Source: Oegoconia quadripuncta (taxonomy: Eukaryota > Arthropoda > Insecta > Lepidoptera > Autostichidae). From it: a stretch of DNA of 64,000 nt. The stretch spans positions 35,929,242 to 35,993,241 of the forward strand of contig OX438743.1 of assembly GCA_949316235.1 (NCBI GenBank), given 5' to 3'. The notes under the pieces were generated by a model. It was not told where the DNA came from. It was given only the letters and a program-made list of their open reading frames with translations, and searched no databases. Below are positions 25,093 through 36,810 of this stretch, one piece after another (the stretch's first letter is position 1; each line of letters starts with the position of its first letter). Made by a program: the position numbers and the translations under genes.

Positions 25093-25714
25093 AAGAAAGG
25101 TTTGTTTGTATTTATTCCCATGTTCCTCCCAATAATCTGACGAGAGTGTACTACACCTTTACCTCTGTGTAAGTGCCGGGAGGGCCGACACATAATTCCC
25201 CAGTCATTTTCTCGTACCTTCCACCATCATCGTTTCCACTCAGTAGTCACTCCGTCACTCCCTTCACTCGGAGCCCTTATTGTTTTAATTGTAGACGCTG
25301 AGAGGTGGGAGGATCTCGGCTCTTTTATATTCCAAGCGGAACTACGATGTTTAGTTAATGTTGTACATAAGTGCTATGTATTTGCAGAGGCAGCCATTTT
25401 AACGGAAGTTCTGCCTGAAGGATGAAAATTATCTTGTAACTTGAAGTAAATATTGAGACTGGATATATACAAATAAAAATTATTGTATTACATATTTATA
25501 ATAAATAACACCAGGTAATTTCCATTCGGACACCGCTTACTAAATAGAAATTAATTAAAAGGGTTCCAATTATTACAGACATTCGGTTGTTTAAATTCTT
25601 AGATAAAAATGTTGGCTGAAATAGAACTTACAGCTGAGTATAATAATAAAATCATTTATTTATTACCAAAGTTTACAATGCACTTTAAGTTAATTTTAAT
25701 GACTATAGTTATCC

Positions 25715-25922
25715 CAACTAATATTATAAATGCGATAGTTGGTATGTGTTTGAATGTATGTATGCTTGTTACCTCTTCACGCCTAAACGGCTGGACGGAT
25801 TTGGATGAAATATGGTTGGTAGACAGATTAGGACCTGGATTAACATATAGGCTAATTAGTTTGCTGAACCGATTTTGATGAAATGTTCCACGCGGACGAA
25901 GCCGCGGGCAACCGCTAGAACC
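25715..25922 (+). repeat. Repeat family T, near-complete copy
   Basis: ACTAATATTATAAATGCGAT at the start, CCTAAACGGCTGGACGGATT and CTGAACCGATTTTGATGAAA inside, CGCGGACGAAGCCGCGGGCA near the end. This is the cleanest family T copy in the window. Open frames across it are not genes. Confidence 0.75.
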
Positions 25923-26639
25923 CAGACTCCGAAAGCAATTAAACTGTATTACCTTACTACCTAGTATACTTATCACCAACTAGAGGATAAAATTTACAAA
26001 AAAACAACATGGTAAGGTAAAAGAAACTGAACTAGTGGCTGACCTATCAACGCTCAACTGAAATGTTAAAGAAATTAGGCAGGTATATTCTTTGAATTAC
26101 TTTAATTAGGTACTACGAATGGATTTTATATAATTTCCACGAGAATGGAAGAAAACTGGAGTTTTTACATAAAAAGAAACAAAGTTTGAACCAAAACTTT
26201 CTAATTTTTAAACGCAAAGAACTGTAAAAATAAAATAATGCACATTAAATACAAACTACTTGTAAATCAATTGCAATTACACCAAGTCTTTGTATTTTTA
26301 CAGGATGTACCAAAACATGCCGGCGGGTACGCAAACATGAGGGTGCTCTTATAATAATAAATGTGACTTGGGTCAAGTAAGATTTAGGGGTAGTAGGAAA
26401 TATAAAACTTTCTTTTAGGCTTTATTACTATATAAATGAAATGAGGGTAAAAAAAAATTTTTTTCAAGATTATTAGTTGTTTAATTATGTGTATTCGAAC
26501 TCTCTTTTTTCAAACCCTTTCATTCTTGTAGATTTAAATTTAAGAATTTATAGGTAAGCCTCCGCCGCCATATTTAGGTTTTTAACGTCATTTATCTTAT
26601 GTCAACCAGACTGTCACAACAAATCTAACAATATCTCAA
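25923..26639. other. AT-rich, no feature seen
   Basis: No shared repeat, strong hairpin or exon-like frame. Confidence 0.4.
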
Positions 26640-26792
26640 TCATTAAAATCTTATAGACGACCGATTGCCATAAAATATAAAAAATAATAATAATAAATCA
26701 TTAGAATCCATCCAGCCATTTGGATGCTACGAAGGAATAAACTAACATACATACGTAGCCAAGAATGATAACCCTTCTTTGCAGTCGGGTTC
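26640..26792 (+). repeat. Repeat family D fragment
   Basis: GAATCCATCCAGCCATTTGG leads to AACCCTTCTTTGCAGTCGGG, the terminal block of family D. Confidence 0.5.
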
Positions 26793-27363
26793 CTACGCAT
26801 TTCTATGTAGCAAGTAACGAAAAGAAACTAATAATATTGGTTCTTTACCTATGAAATTGGAGTTTTTTTCTTCGTTAATCATATGTACCAATTCCTGCGA
26901 TTTTCAAAGCTATAACCAAATTTGTTTCTTATTTGGAAAATGGAATATTATGTCAAGGTATCACATGAAATATTTTTTGATTTCTGGGCTAAATCACATA
27001 ATAAAAAAAAATTGAACAGAGCTCTTTTCATGTGCTTCCCATAATCATTCCTTAGATTCACTGAACCTTTTATAAAGCAGTTACTTTTAAAAATTAACGC
27101 TGCTTATACTTAACTTAATATTATCCGATAATACACACAAAGTTTAGCTAAAATTGGATTTGCCGTTCCCAAAAAAAAATCAAAAATGTTTGTATGGAGA
27201 AATCAGTCTTAATGAAATTCTGCATACAAAACGCCAATTTCATAGGTAAGGACCTAATACTATGCTGATCGATGAATTATATTCTCCTATCTTTATAGAG
27301 TTAGGGTAGGTATGATATATGTTTATTAAATAGGATAATTATAAATAGTAAGCAACCTTTTAT

Positions 27364-27568
27364 ATCCTATATAACGTCACGACCTTAATCTCAAATGGAG
27401 TGGTCAGAGATATGCCAAACATCAGCGTTTGTGTGTTTAATGCTTGAACTTGACCATCGCCGTTAAAACCTGCATGTTGATGATTTATGTACTGTGGTGG
27501 TATCGGCACGTAAAAAGAATAAAAACAACCGACTTTTCCCGTGGGTGTCGTAAATGGGGACTATGGGA
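27364..27568. repeat. Rearranged copy of repeat family R
   Basis: The family tail comes first and inverted (CACGACCTTAATCTCAAATG to CGCCGTTAAAAC). The family head follows in forward orientation (GGCACGTAAAAAGAATAAAA, CCCGTGGGTGTCGTAAATGG). In the copies at 20655 and 48160 both parts are on one strand. Confidence 0.65.
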
Positions 27569-27774
27569 CTTTTATCATATCATGACAACAATAATAATTA
27601 GTATTTTTAAAATAGCTTTACAATAATTCAATTAGGAACAGCAAATAAATGAAACATTATATAATCAATTATACCTTGGCTTATTAAATTTTGAGTAATA
27701 GTTTTTATAATGATGCGGTTGATTCTATATTATTCAAGATATCATAAAATACTTTAGACAAGTGATTAAAAGAA

Positions 27775-27957
27775 ATGCAGAAGGATAACACTTCAACTGT
27801 TCTCGCAGCCGTCGGACTCCCCGGCATGACGTCAATCAGAAGTCGGAAGCGAGGCAGCGATTCGAGTGACTGGACCCGCGAGGTGTCGGACAAAACTGTC
27901 AAACGCCATAATAGAATAGACTCCGAGATCGATAAGGCATACAAATTGCTTGTCTGA
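27775..27957 (+). other. Unassigned coding-like block, 60 codons
   Basis: A GC-rich island in AT-rich DNA with one frame rich in charged residues (SIRSRKRGSDSSDWTREVSD, then KTVKRHNRIDSEIDKAYKLL). I do not recognise it. It lacks a good acceptor at its start, and the opposite strand is also open for 97 codons, so it could be a transposon remnant, a conserved non-coding block or chance. Confidence 0.2.
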
Positions 27958-28155
27958 AAGCTGTCACAATTTGTTAAATTGTCAAATTGGTAAGTCAAAT
28001 AAAATTCGCCGCATTTCAGAAGATAATAATTGTCAATGAGAGTAGGTTCGTGGACTTGGCAGTATGTATTATGAATACAGTCTGTAAATTATGGGGTGGC
28101 CAAATCTTTTATGTAGAAATAACGCTTGAAATCACACCTGAAGTCCACCGAAAAT

Positions 28156-28297
28156 GGAACCCCCAACAAATTTGAACTGCCTATCTTATCTCAACCTACC
28201 GGAACGCCAACATTGCTATTAACATTGCTGCTTGGCGAGAGACTTTGATAAGATGGTGGTGCTGAACAAGCGTATATTTAACAATGCCCTACTTATA
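28156..28297 (-). repeat. SINE family B, internal fragment
   Basis: Matches the middle of the copy at 37744: CCCCCAACAAATTTG, TTATCTCAACCTACCGGAAC, AACATTGCTGCTTGGCG, GATAAGATGGTGGT. Both ends are missing. Confidence 0.7.
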
Positions 28298-28319
28298 CTA
28301 TTGGATGAATTAAGAATTC

Positions 28320-28582
28320 TTTTTAAATACAGAATAAATCAAGAAAATCGCTCTGACCGGCACTCGAGAAGCCTAAAAGCTAATTGTAAATAATACCTAA
28401 ATAGCTTTGATGGAAATTATTTTCCAGAATTTACGATTAAAAAAAAAGTGGCCTTTTTATCAACCATTTAAAATTGTCGAAAATAACCGTACTTAAAGAT
28501 ATTTATGTATAATTTCTAATTAGCTTTTAGACTTCTCGAGTGCAGGTCACAGCGATTTTTTTTATTTATAATGTATTTAAAG
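28320..28582. mobile_element. MITE with inverted repeats of about 60 bp
   Basis: The core arms 28344-28385 and 28518-28559 pair at 39 of 42 positions; both include GCACTCGAGAAG and CTAAAAGCTAATT in mirror orientation. Outside them TTTAAATAC pairs with GTATTTAAA. Interior about 130 bp, AT-rich, no frame. No second copy here. Confidence 0.8.
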
Positions 28583-31300
28583 GTAATCTTAATGATATGA
28601 TGATGATGAAAAATGTAAAGTGCTTTGACATCTTCAACTAACAAAATCTAGGGAGAATTACTCTATCTGAATTAAATAGTCGATGTTCGACAGTTCAATG
28701 TAAAGGTCTATCAAATCCAATGAAAAATATTTCATGTAAAAAAATTGGCTAAATCTCAAATGATAAAGATCCCAGATCAATAAAATCTGGCGCTTTTTCT
28801 CCCGAGTCTCCATTTAACAAAAGTTCTTTTAAATATTACGTCGTTTTAGCGTGAGTATAGTCAAGCCAATTGAACTAGCTTAACTAACACTAGTGCAAAG
28901 ACACGCTAAATTAAAAAATAATTCAAATGAAATATGTTTAATTCAGATAATGGCGTCCATAATTTTTAGTAACAATTTAAAACCTTAAAAACTATGTTAG
29001 TAGCAAATATCTTATTTATTATTTATTTATTTATACGCTAAGACCCTAGATAAACGACCATTGTCTGCAATAGTAGCAGGGCCTGACGACTTAACGTACC
29101 TTCCGAAGCACGAAAATAAGTACTCAATTATTACAAAACTTTTGTAGTTTTTAACCGTTTAAGGCAGGAACTTAGAAGAAGAAGGAAGGAATTTAAACCT
29201 AATCAACCTCTTGTCTTACCTCAATGGTAAATAACACAAAATTCGTCGTTCTGATCGCAATAAGTAATAAATAACACAAAATGTTATTTCACCGAATGTA
29301 AACGTAGTTTTAAATGAGTACTAACCTATAGTGGGTAGTTAGCCGAAAGAATCGGGTGTGAAATGTCTGCGTTTCTTTTTAAACTGTCGCCATAAAAACA
29401 CTAATCATCAAATTAGAAATATGTACAATTTCCTCGATGCATATAAATAATTACCTAGTGACCCTCTACCCTAGTTTCCTTTTTACCCATCGAAACCAAA
29501 GTCGGAGCTAATCAAAGGCAAAGGCTGAGGATTATACAAACACAGCGAACAAGCTTCCTTGGCGCAATCAGCCGGCTGTTTACCCGGCCCTCTTTTAGCG
29601 AAAACAGATTGCTTGTCAATACATAGAGCAAACACGGCGAAACAAGGGACACTACGAAGATGTCGCCAATTTATTTGTAGCTATTTTTGTAAAGTTCCTT
29701 TGTGCGTTCTCACCTCTCGGGACGATGTTGACTTTATGTGTAAAGTTTGTGTTAGCCGGATGTTAGCACCCTCTACACATACAAGAGAACTTGTACGGAG
29801 TCTTAACCATAAATAACAGTAACAAGACTTATATGAAAATGAATGTAATAAAGTTACTTAGTAAATTACAAAAAAGGTTGTCAACTGTTGAGTGTGTCGA
29901 GGTGGGACTAAACTATCGATGAAATTTAAACGTAAATGATGAATTAAGTAGTATACCTAGCCAAATACAATACAATAATAGTCTTTGGTGTAGTTCTAGT
30001 TATAATAGCAAAATTGGAAAACCTTGTTATGAAATTAAAAGCCAAATTCGGTGCAAAATTAACAAAGTATTCGTCAGACAGAGATATAAAAGAATACAGA
30101 CTACTTTATTACTCGTAGTCACAACAACTGTAAACGAAAAAAATGTTGCCGACCGCTGCACCGCAAAACTTTCTGCTCAAAAGTTAACTCTGTACGCCAT
30201 AAATAAACCTTCGGTTTTGCCCTGATCCTCGCCAATTGCAAATTTCGCGAATCCCGAACTGTAAAGTCGCATAAATTACAGTTTTGGACGGTGGCAAATA
30301 GAAAAACAATCGGAAAGTAGCACTTAGCAGCTGACTAATCGCCGGTCGGGAACGACAGGTCGGGTGGAATTCGGATCGGCTTGTTCACCGCAAGCCAAGT
30401 CGGGCCCCCAACTCGGGGGTCCTTGCACAAGTCGGTGGTCGGCCGTTGGCTTTCCCACAAGCGCTAATGCGTTTGCTGTTTCTGAACCTTGTGACAAACT
30501 GCTGGTGAATAGCAAACTAGCGTTTTGAGACAATTTGTCTCTATCAGGCTCTCTTTGTGCTTTGAAGTTGAATAGTGTTGAAGACAAGCGCTGTGGTTCC
30601 ATTTTTGTGAAATAAAGAAAATTGGAAATGGATTTTATTTTTGTGGAAGTTAAATTTATTGCGAGCATCCTAGTAACTTCTGTAAGTTACTAGCACTTTC
30701 TTGCCCGACACTGTTGTCGGGACAAAAAAGAGTATGTACACACACTAACCAGGCTCTAAACCCTTCAACCTAACCCGGAAGAGTGATATAATATTCTAAG
30801 ATCTTGATTTGGTAGCCGAGCTCCCGTGATGTAAGGCACACACCACACACCCCCGTAGTTACTGCGAGGTTAGCTCGTATATCTCGAGGCACAGGCAGTT
30901 CATTTGCTTCACGCCTCATACCCGCAAATAAATCAGCTCCCACACGTACCGCGCGACTCGAAATTGTTACACCATTTTTGTAGTCAAACAGTGTTTAAAG
31001 TCAGATTTTATGTTTTATCATTTTTTTTTCTTTTGGGCTGTAAATTGGAATTTGTAGCAAGAAAGCTTCCTCGTATGAAAAATGGGATTGCTTTTTGAGA
31101 ATAAATGAGGTGTTGTGATTTTGATTTATAAAGGTTTTATTTAAAATATCATGAATGATTTATTGATGTAGTCTCGTAATGGAATGTAATGCACATCGTA
31201 AAATAAAAATTTAAAATTAAAAATATTTTGGAATATCGTATTGTATACTTTTTACAAGCTTTTAATTATTAACTGAATTGTAACCTAAATTTGCAGGACC
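28583..31300. other. Mostly single-copy-looking DNA; GC-richer blocks at 29470-29800 and 30140-30640
   Basis: A minus-strand frame of 114 codons (30324-30668) and a plus-strand frame of 85 codons (29559-29816) coincide with the GC-richer blocks. Neither shows a known domain or clean splice sites. They may be regulatory. Confidence 0.35.
30670..30721. repeat. Two adjacent stem-loops with the same loop
   Basis: CTAGTAACTT, loop CTGT, AAGTTACTAG (10-bp stem), then ten bases later CCCGACA, loop CTGT, TGTCGGG (7-bp stem). No gene attached. Confidence 0.6.
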
Positions 31301-31304
31301 ACGG

Positions 31305-31586
31305 TTTTTTTATGCACGACCGGTTCGGACTTGACCTCAATCACACCTGATGTTAAGTGAAGATGAGGTCGAAGGTGGAAGCGTACTGGCCCCGGAACCC
31401 CAACACATTTATCTTATCTCTGACAACCAGAATACAACATTGCTATTAACATTGCTGTTTGGCGGCAGATTTAGATAAGATACCACCAACCAAACCAAGT
31501 ACTTAAACATGTACCCCGCTGGGGATCGAACCCGTGACCTCCGAATCGTAAACACAATGTTGTTTACATTGAGCCACGGAGGCGGT
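31305..31586 (-). repeat. SINE family B, near-full copy
   Basis: On the minus strand: tRNA-like head ACCGCCTCCGTGGCTCAATG, B box GGGTTCGATCCCC, body TAGCAATGTTGTATTCTGGT, tail ACATCAGGTGTGATTGAGGT and an A-rich end. About 280 bp; lacks part of the centre present in the copy at 37744. Confidence 0.85.
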
Positions 31587-31977
31587 TAAATACAACGGAT
31601 ACAATAAAGATCTTGTAATCCACCAGTTGTGGCGTATAAATGCCAAAATACAGTTTGTAAGTTGTCTTTGTAATTCAGAAATACCTTTAGTGGGTAATAA
31701 CATGAATCTAAAGCCAAGTTCCGACAGGACGGAACTCTGACAGATTTGTCTAAAACTTCTAAAAATATTGTTTTTAATTTTACCTACATTACTAAAAACA
31801 ATTAACAGTTCTTAAGAATTTTGATCAAGACAACTATACTTCGCTGCATTCGAGTTATAATTGTGTACACTAAGGACGCGGCAAATCCTACTATGAAACA
31901 ACGTATTGAGAGAGGCAAAAATCTACACGCTGTTGATGTCTGACCCCAGAAACTGTTTTCACAGGAAAATCTTGATG

Positions 31978-32062
31978 AGGGTGTGTTTACAGTTTACAGT
32001 GATTACTGATGATCTATCAACATCTGAAACCAACAACACTCGACCGAAGCGGCGTCCGTGCT
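31978..32062 (+). repeat. Decayed duplicate of 32596-32668
   Basis: Shares in order TTTACAGTGATTAC, AACCAACAACA-like, CCGAAGCGG and GTCCGT with the block 600 bp downstream. A SINE A copy lies between them. Confidence 0.55.
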
Positions 32063-32154
32063 CATGGGCGAGAGTACCAGTATAAAATGTTTTGTGCAAA
32101 TCACGGTTTTCATTATTTACCTGTTTGTTTGGTTTAGTTTTGTTTGTTTGGTTT

Positions 32155-32423
32155 ACCTGTTTGGTGTAGTGGTTAGCAACTCTGACCACTATACCAAAAG
32201 GTTGCGGGTTCGAATCCCGCTAGGGGCATATGTTTGTGTGATGAATACGGACATGTGTACCCGAGTTATGGATGTTTTCATTTATAATAAGTATTTATTT
32301 ACAAAAAAAATATATATTTATGTAGTATATCTACCATCTGGTATCCACAACACAAGCCTATAGTTGCTTACTGTGGAACTAGATGGCGCTGTGTGTATGT
32401 CTAAGGATATTATTATTATTATG
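32155..32423 (+). repeat. tRNA-derived SINE family A, head type I
   Basis: Head ACCTGTTTGGTGTAGTGGTT, B box GGGTTCGAATCCC, then TGTTTGTGTGATGAATACGG, TATCCACAACACAAGCC, GGAACTAGATGGCGCTGTGT and a (TAT)n-like end. The best intact type I copy on the plus strand. Confidence 0.85.
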
Positions 32424-32486
32424 AATTCTATGTTTGAATCTCTGTACCTGCAGGTGTACTTGTATTTATAATCGACAAAATAGGTA

Positions 32487-32648
32487 ATGAAGGCTATACC
32501 CAAGCTGTTTAACTCACCTTCGTTATCTTATCACATAAGAGAAACACATATTCATCCTCGCCTCGCAAACTTTTATCATAACATAACATTCGACGCGGGT
32601 GTTTACAGTGATTACGGCATCCGAAGCCAACAACAAATGGCCGAAGCG
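32487..32648 (+). other. Unassigned exon-like frame ending at a strong donor
   Basis: A frame from 32487 reads through YSDYGIRSQQQMAEA to GCG|GTAAGT, a consensus donor, in phase 0. I do not recognise the protein and no convincing acceptor is tied to it. A decayed second copy of its 3' part at 31978 has lost the donor. It could be a real small exon on the strand opposite to the semaphorin gene, or a repeat fragment. Confidence 0.2.
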
Positions 32649-32669
32649 GTAAGTCCGTTCTCACACGGC

Positions 32670-35600
32670 GCCGCCGCAGCGCGCCAACTTTCTTTGTTGC
32701 TCTGCTTAACTATTGTTTGGAGTTAAAACTTCCTCCGGATGCCGAATGGACAGAGCTCGAGTCTGTGAGAAATTGTTTTGTATGAGTTGCCGTAAGGAAA
32801 ACATTTTGCCAGCAGCTTAGGCAAATTGCTTAACAACGTAGTGGTCCTGGACAACTTGTGTCCACTTCATATTTTATGTTGCGATAATGAGAGTTTAATG
32901 ACTGTTTACTTAAAGTTTTTGCGAGGTGTTACTCTATAGATGCATAAGTTACTGTTTTGGTAGATTGATGTATCTTTTACCTATGTGTTTAGGATTTTTT
33001 ATACGTACTTACAAGTGTCTATTTTAACTACGTAACGAACAAAATGAAAGTAAAAAAAAGTATTACAAAACAAATAATATTTTCGGAAAATTCATAAATA
33101 TGCAGATAAAATAAAATAAAAATGCATTCTAAACATGTTCAATTTCCATGACGATAAGTCCTTTCGGTATACAACGCGTCTAAGTGTACATCAAGTAGGT
33201 ATATATCGATATAGACGTATTTATTATTTTCCTTGTTACGATTACAAACCATATCAATATATGAAATGAAAATAAATAATTCTAACCCATAGGATCCCTT
33301 AATAAGATTATCTTTTCAACTTCACTTGTGTCCCACAATACTTCGCACAAACCGTAAATTACGAGTTTGAGATTGGTGCCAAAAGCTTTAACGCAACAAA
33401 AACAAATTTCCGCACACAATTTTATAATGAGGATTACCAGGTAATTAAAAGTTTGTTGCCTAATACCAACCGTATATCAAAAGCACATCTGAGGCCCGAA
33501 AGGTGCTAACAGATTTCGAACGGCCTTATTACAAACATGAATTACGAGCAGAAATTATAATATAATGAATGTAACTTAAAGTTTGAGGGAGGGTTCAGTG
33601 AATCTTCTTGTGTAAACGAGTCACAATGACGCGGCTCCAAGACCTGCTCCAAGTATTCCAAGTCAAGAACTTGGGCCGCATAAAAATGTTTTGTTTGTCC
33701 TAATTGCTCCAAGTGGCTGTTTAACCCGACTTTCCGTCGAGTCATTGTTTTCAACGTGCTCGCGCCGTAATAGGAATATTTTTGGCCACCCTAGTGAAAT
33801 TCATGACTTTCACAAACGTGTCTGGTGGCAACGAACGGACCAATAAAGCGGTACCCTACACCCTGTACTGTCATCAATTCGGGCCTCGTTAACAGAATTG
33901 AAATGTGAATTATTGAAATAGCAACCAAAAGATTACACCGGATTGATATTTAAGTTAGACTAAAGATTAACATTTAATAATAAATTAAAATATTCATTTC
34001 AATTTCAACGGATTGAAAAGCGGGGACAAACAATTTCTTCCAATTAACAATATTTCATTGTTCAAACTGTAACTCGGTCTGTAGGTTGCTGTAGGTAGGT
34101 TACAAACGCCTGCAGAAACAATCACTCAAATAGGGATGTTGATATTGAATATTAATCACCATTTTCACTGAAGAATGGAAATAATTTGAAAGGAGAGCCC
34201 AGAGGCTGGCGGAAATAAATTTGTAATGCAAAGTTAGAAATTTCATTCCTGTGTTACCAATAAGTAAACGCTCTTACGTAGAATCGAGAGCACAAAGGTA
34301 AGAATACGTTTAACATTTTACTTTTCAATGGGACAGTTACACAAAGAAGCGCAGACTTGGGAACTCGGGGAAAATAATCCAGTGCCGCCCGAACGATTAA
34401 ACGTTGAGCCAATAAGGCCTAGGTATTCCGCAATTTATTAGCCTTGCAAATTCGAAGCCGGTGTTCCCCCTCTATGAAATATAGCAGTGGCCGCAACAAC
34501 CTTCCGAGACCGCCGTTGCTGCCGCCCGCGCCGAGTATTACACCCCTATTTTAGCTCTAATTAAAAAGCCATCAAAGAGTTTTCAGTCATTAATCATGAA
34601 ACTGTTAACGGTGAATGCCGACTTCCCTCCTAGTCCGAGCAGAGGAAAAAAGAGGATTAGGATATTAACAAAATGTCTAAAATATTCAGGGTTAGTGGAG
34701 TGGCAAGTCTCTTGTAAAAAAATACGGATTCGTTGGCACTGATTTCGCGGGCTTAATGCGGATGAATCTTAAGTTGTTTCGAGCGGTCTAAAGGATTGAG
34801 AAACCCCTTTTTTTTTAAACCACAAAATACCAGCGATATTTTTAAGCTTCGTAATTGACCGTAGCGGTTATACTTTCCGTTTTTATTCTTTCTGTGAATT
34901 GAGAGAATTTATTTTTTATATTAAGCGGAGGATAAAACGAAGTTGTTAATAAAAGTTGATTAAAATGGATCAAACTGATAGGCAGGTGCTTCAAATTAAT
35001 AAAAATTAAGTAAGAATGATTATGGAACGGTTACGAAAATAAATATAATATAGTTTGTATGGCGTTTAGTTACCTAATAACTTGTGAGAACTTTTCCAGT
35101 GAAATAATAAGTAATATTATATTTATATGGGCAGCCTGTAGTAGATATTTTGGCAAAGCTGAATTTCGGATGTCATTTGCACATTCAGTAATTCAGTGGC
35201 TTTTGGGTCTCTATGTACAATTACATACAACCCGTCCTGTGACGTTCATAGCGTGAATTTACAGCCTAGCTGAAGTGAACATTTCATTTCCATTTGGATT
35301 TTGTAACTATTGAGAATTGTATTTTGTTTTAAAAACGGAGGTCCGGAAAAACTTCGGTTTATTGATACGGATCTAAGAGATAGCAGAGATAAGAATAGGA
35401 ATAGGATTATGTGTTGTAGTGGCATACTTAAAGAGAAATTACTAAAATTATTACAAAAGGTGCAACGATGAAAATTTAGGTGTACGAGTAAGACTCCCAT
35501 TTGACCAATTTCTGGGAATTTACGCCGATTCGAATTGAAATATCCCATTCATTTCTTAATAATTATTTAGGTAAAGTTGACAGGATCTCATACCGATAAC

Positions 35601-36055
35601 ACGAGTATCCACCCGATCGCAGGTGAAGGGATTTCAATTACCCAATACGTCTGGCTTTCAGCTAAGCGTGTTTTGGACGTACCGACATCACGAGGGCACT
35701 CAGGCTACGTGCGAACACGGCCTGGATCTATTCGAGTGCCCTCGGTGGGTACTCGATACGATTCCGAGTCGAGATATCGATTGTGGTCTATGATCTCTGA
35801 AACAATGAACCCTTTATCATGTATTGGTATATGCTTAGGGAGCCATGTGATTAACAGTCGTATGTGTTTGAGCATTGTACGGGTAATACGTACCTACTAT
35901 GTAGGATTGTCATCTAGAACCTGTCATTGGAGGGAATAGTGGTTATATTTTCTGGAGTGACATTCATGCAGTACAACTTATCAATCGTCGTGAATGTATT
36001 GGAGATGTGAAAATGTTAGTAAATATGTATTACTATTGCATCAAAGTATGATATA
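32670..36055. other. Mostly single-copy-looking DNA; GC-richer blocks at 33480-33900 and 34190-34700
   Basis: Few shared repeats. The block 34330-34630 has long unbroken non-repetitive sequence with TAATTA/ATTA-type and GC-rich motifs, the look of an intronic enhancer. A hairpin is at 35691-35744. A 120-codon frame at 35577-35939 spans that hairpin and has no known domain. Confidence 0.4.
35691..35744. repeat. 11-bp perfect inverted repeat
   Basis: CGAGGGCACTC (35691-35701) and GAGTGCCCTCG (35734-35744), 32 bases apart. Confidence 0.6.
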
Positions 36056-36059
36056 ATTC

Positions 36060-36172
36060 GCGGGAAGCATCTGGATGCGGGCAGCGCACGACTGATCGTT
36101 GTGAAGATCTTTGGGGAGAGCCTTTGTCCAGCAGTGGCCGTCTTTCGGCTGATACGATGATTATTATTTCAT
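36060..36172 (+). pseudogene. RTE-like LINE C-terminal fragment
   Basis: In one frame from 36072 it reads WMRAAHD-stop-SL-stop-RSLGRAFVQQW. This is close to the end of RTE-clade reverse transcriptase proteins (WMRAAxDR...LGxAxVQQW). It is followed by the usual CGGCTGATACGATGATTATT tail. Two in-frame stops show it is dead. Confidence 0.7.
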
Positions 36173-36350
36173 AATCAAACCGCCTTATAACCATATCAAT
36201 AAGGTTCCATACTTCTGATGAAGAAAAAAAATGTTCATAGAAATAACGACGAAGATATGGCGTAACAACAATTAAAGAAAGAAGAAAAATCTAAGAAGTT
36301 TTTATAAAATAAATGACAATGCATTTTGTACCTTAAAAATACTTTTTTTT

Positions 36351-36398
36351 ATCCACAACGAGATCTTTGGGGGAGGTCTTTGTCCAGCAGTGAACGTC
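36351..36398 (+). repeat. RTE-like LINE 3' fragment, second copy
   Basis: GAGATCTTTGGGGGAGG, TCTTTGTCCAGCAGTGAACG and TCTT match 36105-36152. It abuts a SINE B copy at 36399. Confidence 0.6.
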
Positions 36399-36608
36399 TT
36401 ATCTCTGAATAACGGAACACAACAATTCTATAAAAAACATTGCTGTTTGGCGGCAGACTTAGATAAGATGGTGGTAGCTAGCCAGACGGACATTTAAAAC
36501 TTATATAAACTCCTACCACCAACCAAACCGAGTACTAAACGTGTACCCGCTGGGGATCGAACCGGCGACCTCTGATTCGTAAACCCTTTGTTGTTTACGA
36601 AAGCGGTT
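36399..36608 (-). repeat. SINE family B, copy lacking both extreme ends
   Basis: Contains AACATTGCTGTTTGGCGGCA, GGTGGTAGCTAGCCAG and the B-box complement GGGGATCGAACC. The A-box stretch is deleted and the tail is missing. Confidence 0.75.
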
Positions 36609-36758
36609 AATACCAGGTATCTCAGATGCAGACTTCCAAATTTAGGAGCATGTCTAGACAGCATTTTTTAATATACACCATCGTCCACATAACCTCATTG
36701 TTCGATATTCAATCTACAGCTATTACTCCTTATCTCCTACATTTAGACTTTTGTACCT

Positions 36759-36810
36759 ATTAACGATGGACGGTCAATGATTTTTTTTGTATTAACGATG
36801 GACGGTCAAT
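36759..36810 (+). repeat. Short direct repeat, two units
   Basis: ATTAACGATGGACGGTCAAT at 36759-36778 and again at 36791-36810, a 32-bp period. Confidence 0.8.

Noticed and set aside
30324..30668. 114-codon minus-strand frame as a gene
   Set aside because: No domain, no start context or splice sites that fit, and the GC-rich part explains the absence of stops.
32155..32230. True tRNA genes at the SINE heads (also 14603, 44659, 45691, 48640-48704, 50170-50233, 52230-52313)
   Set aside because: A- and B-box motifs are present, but every copy continues into the same SINE body and the cloverleaf stems do not close well.
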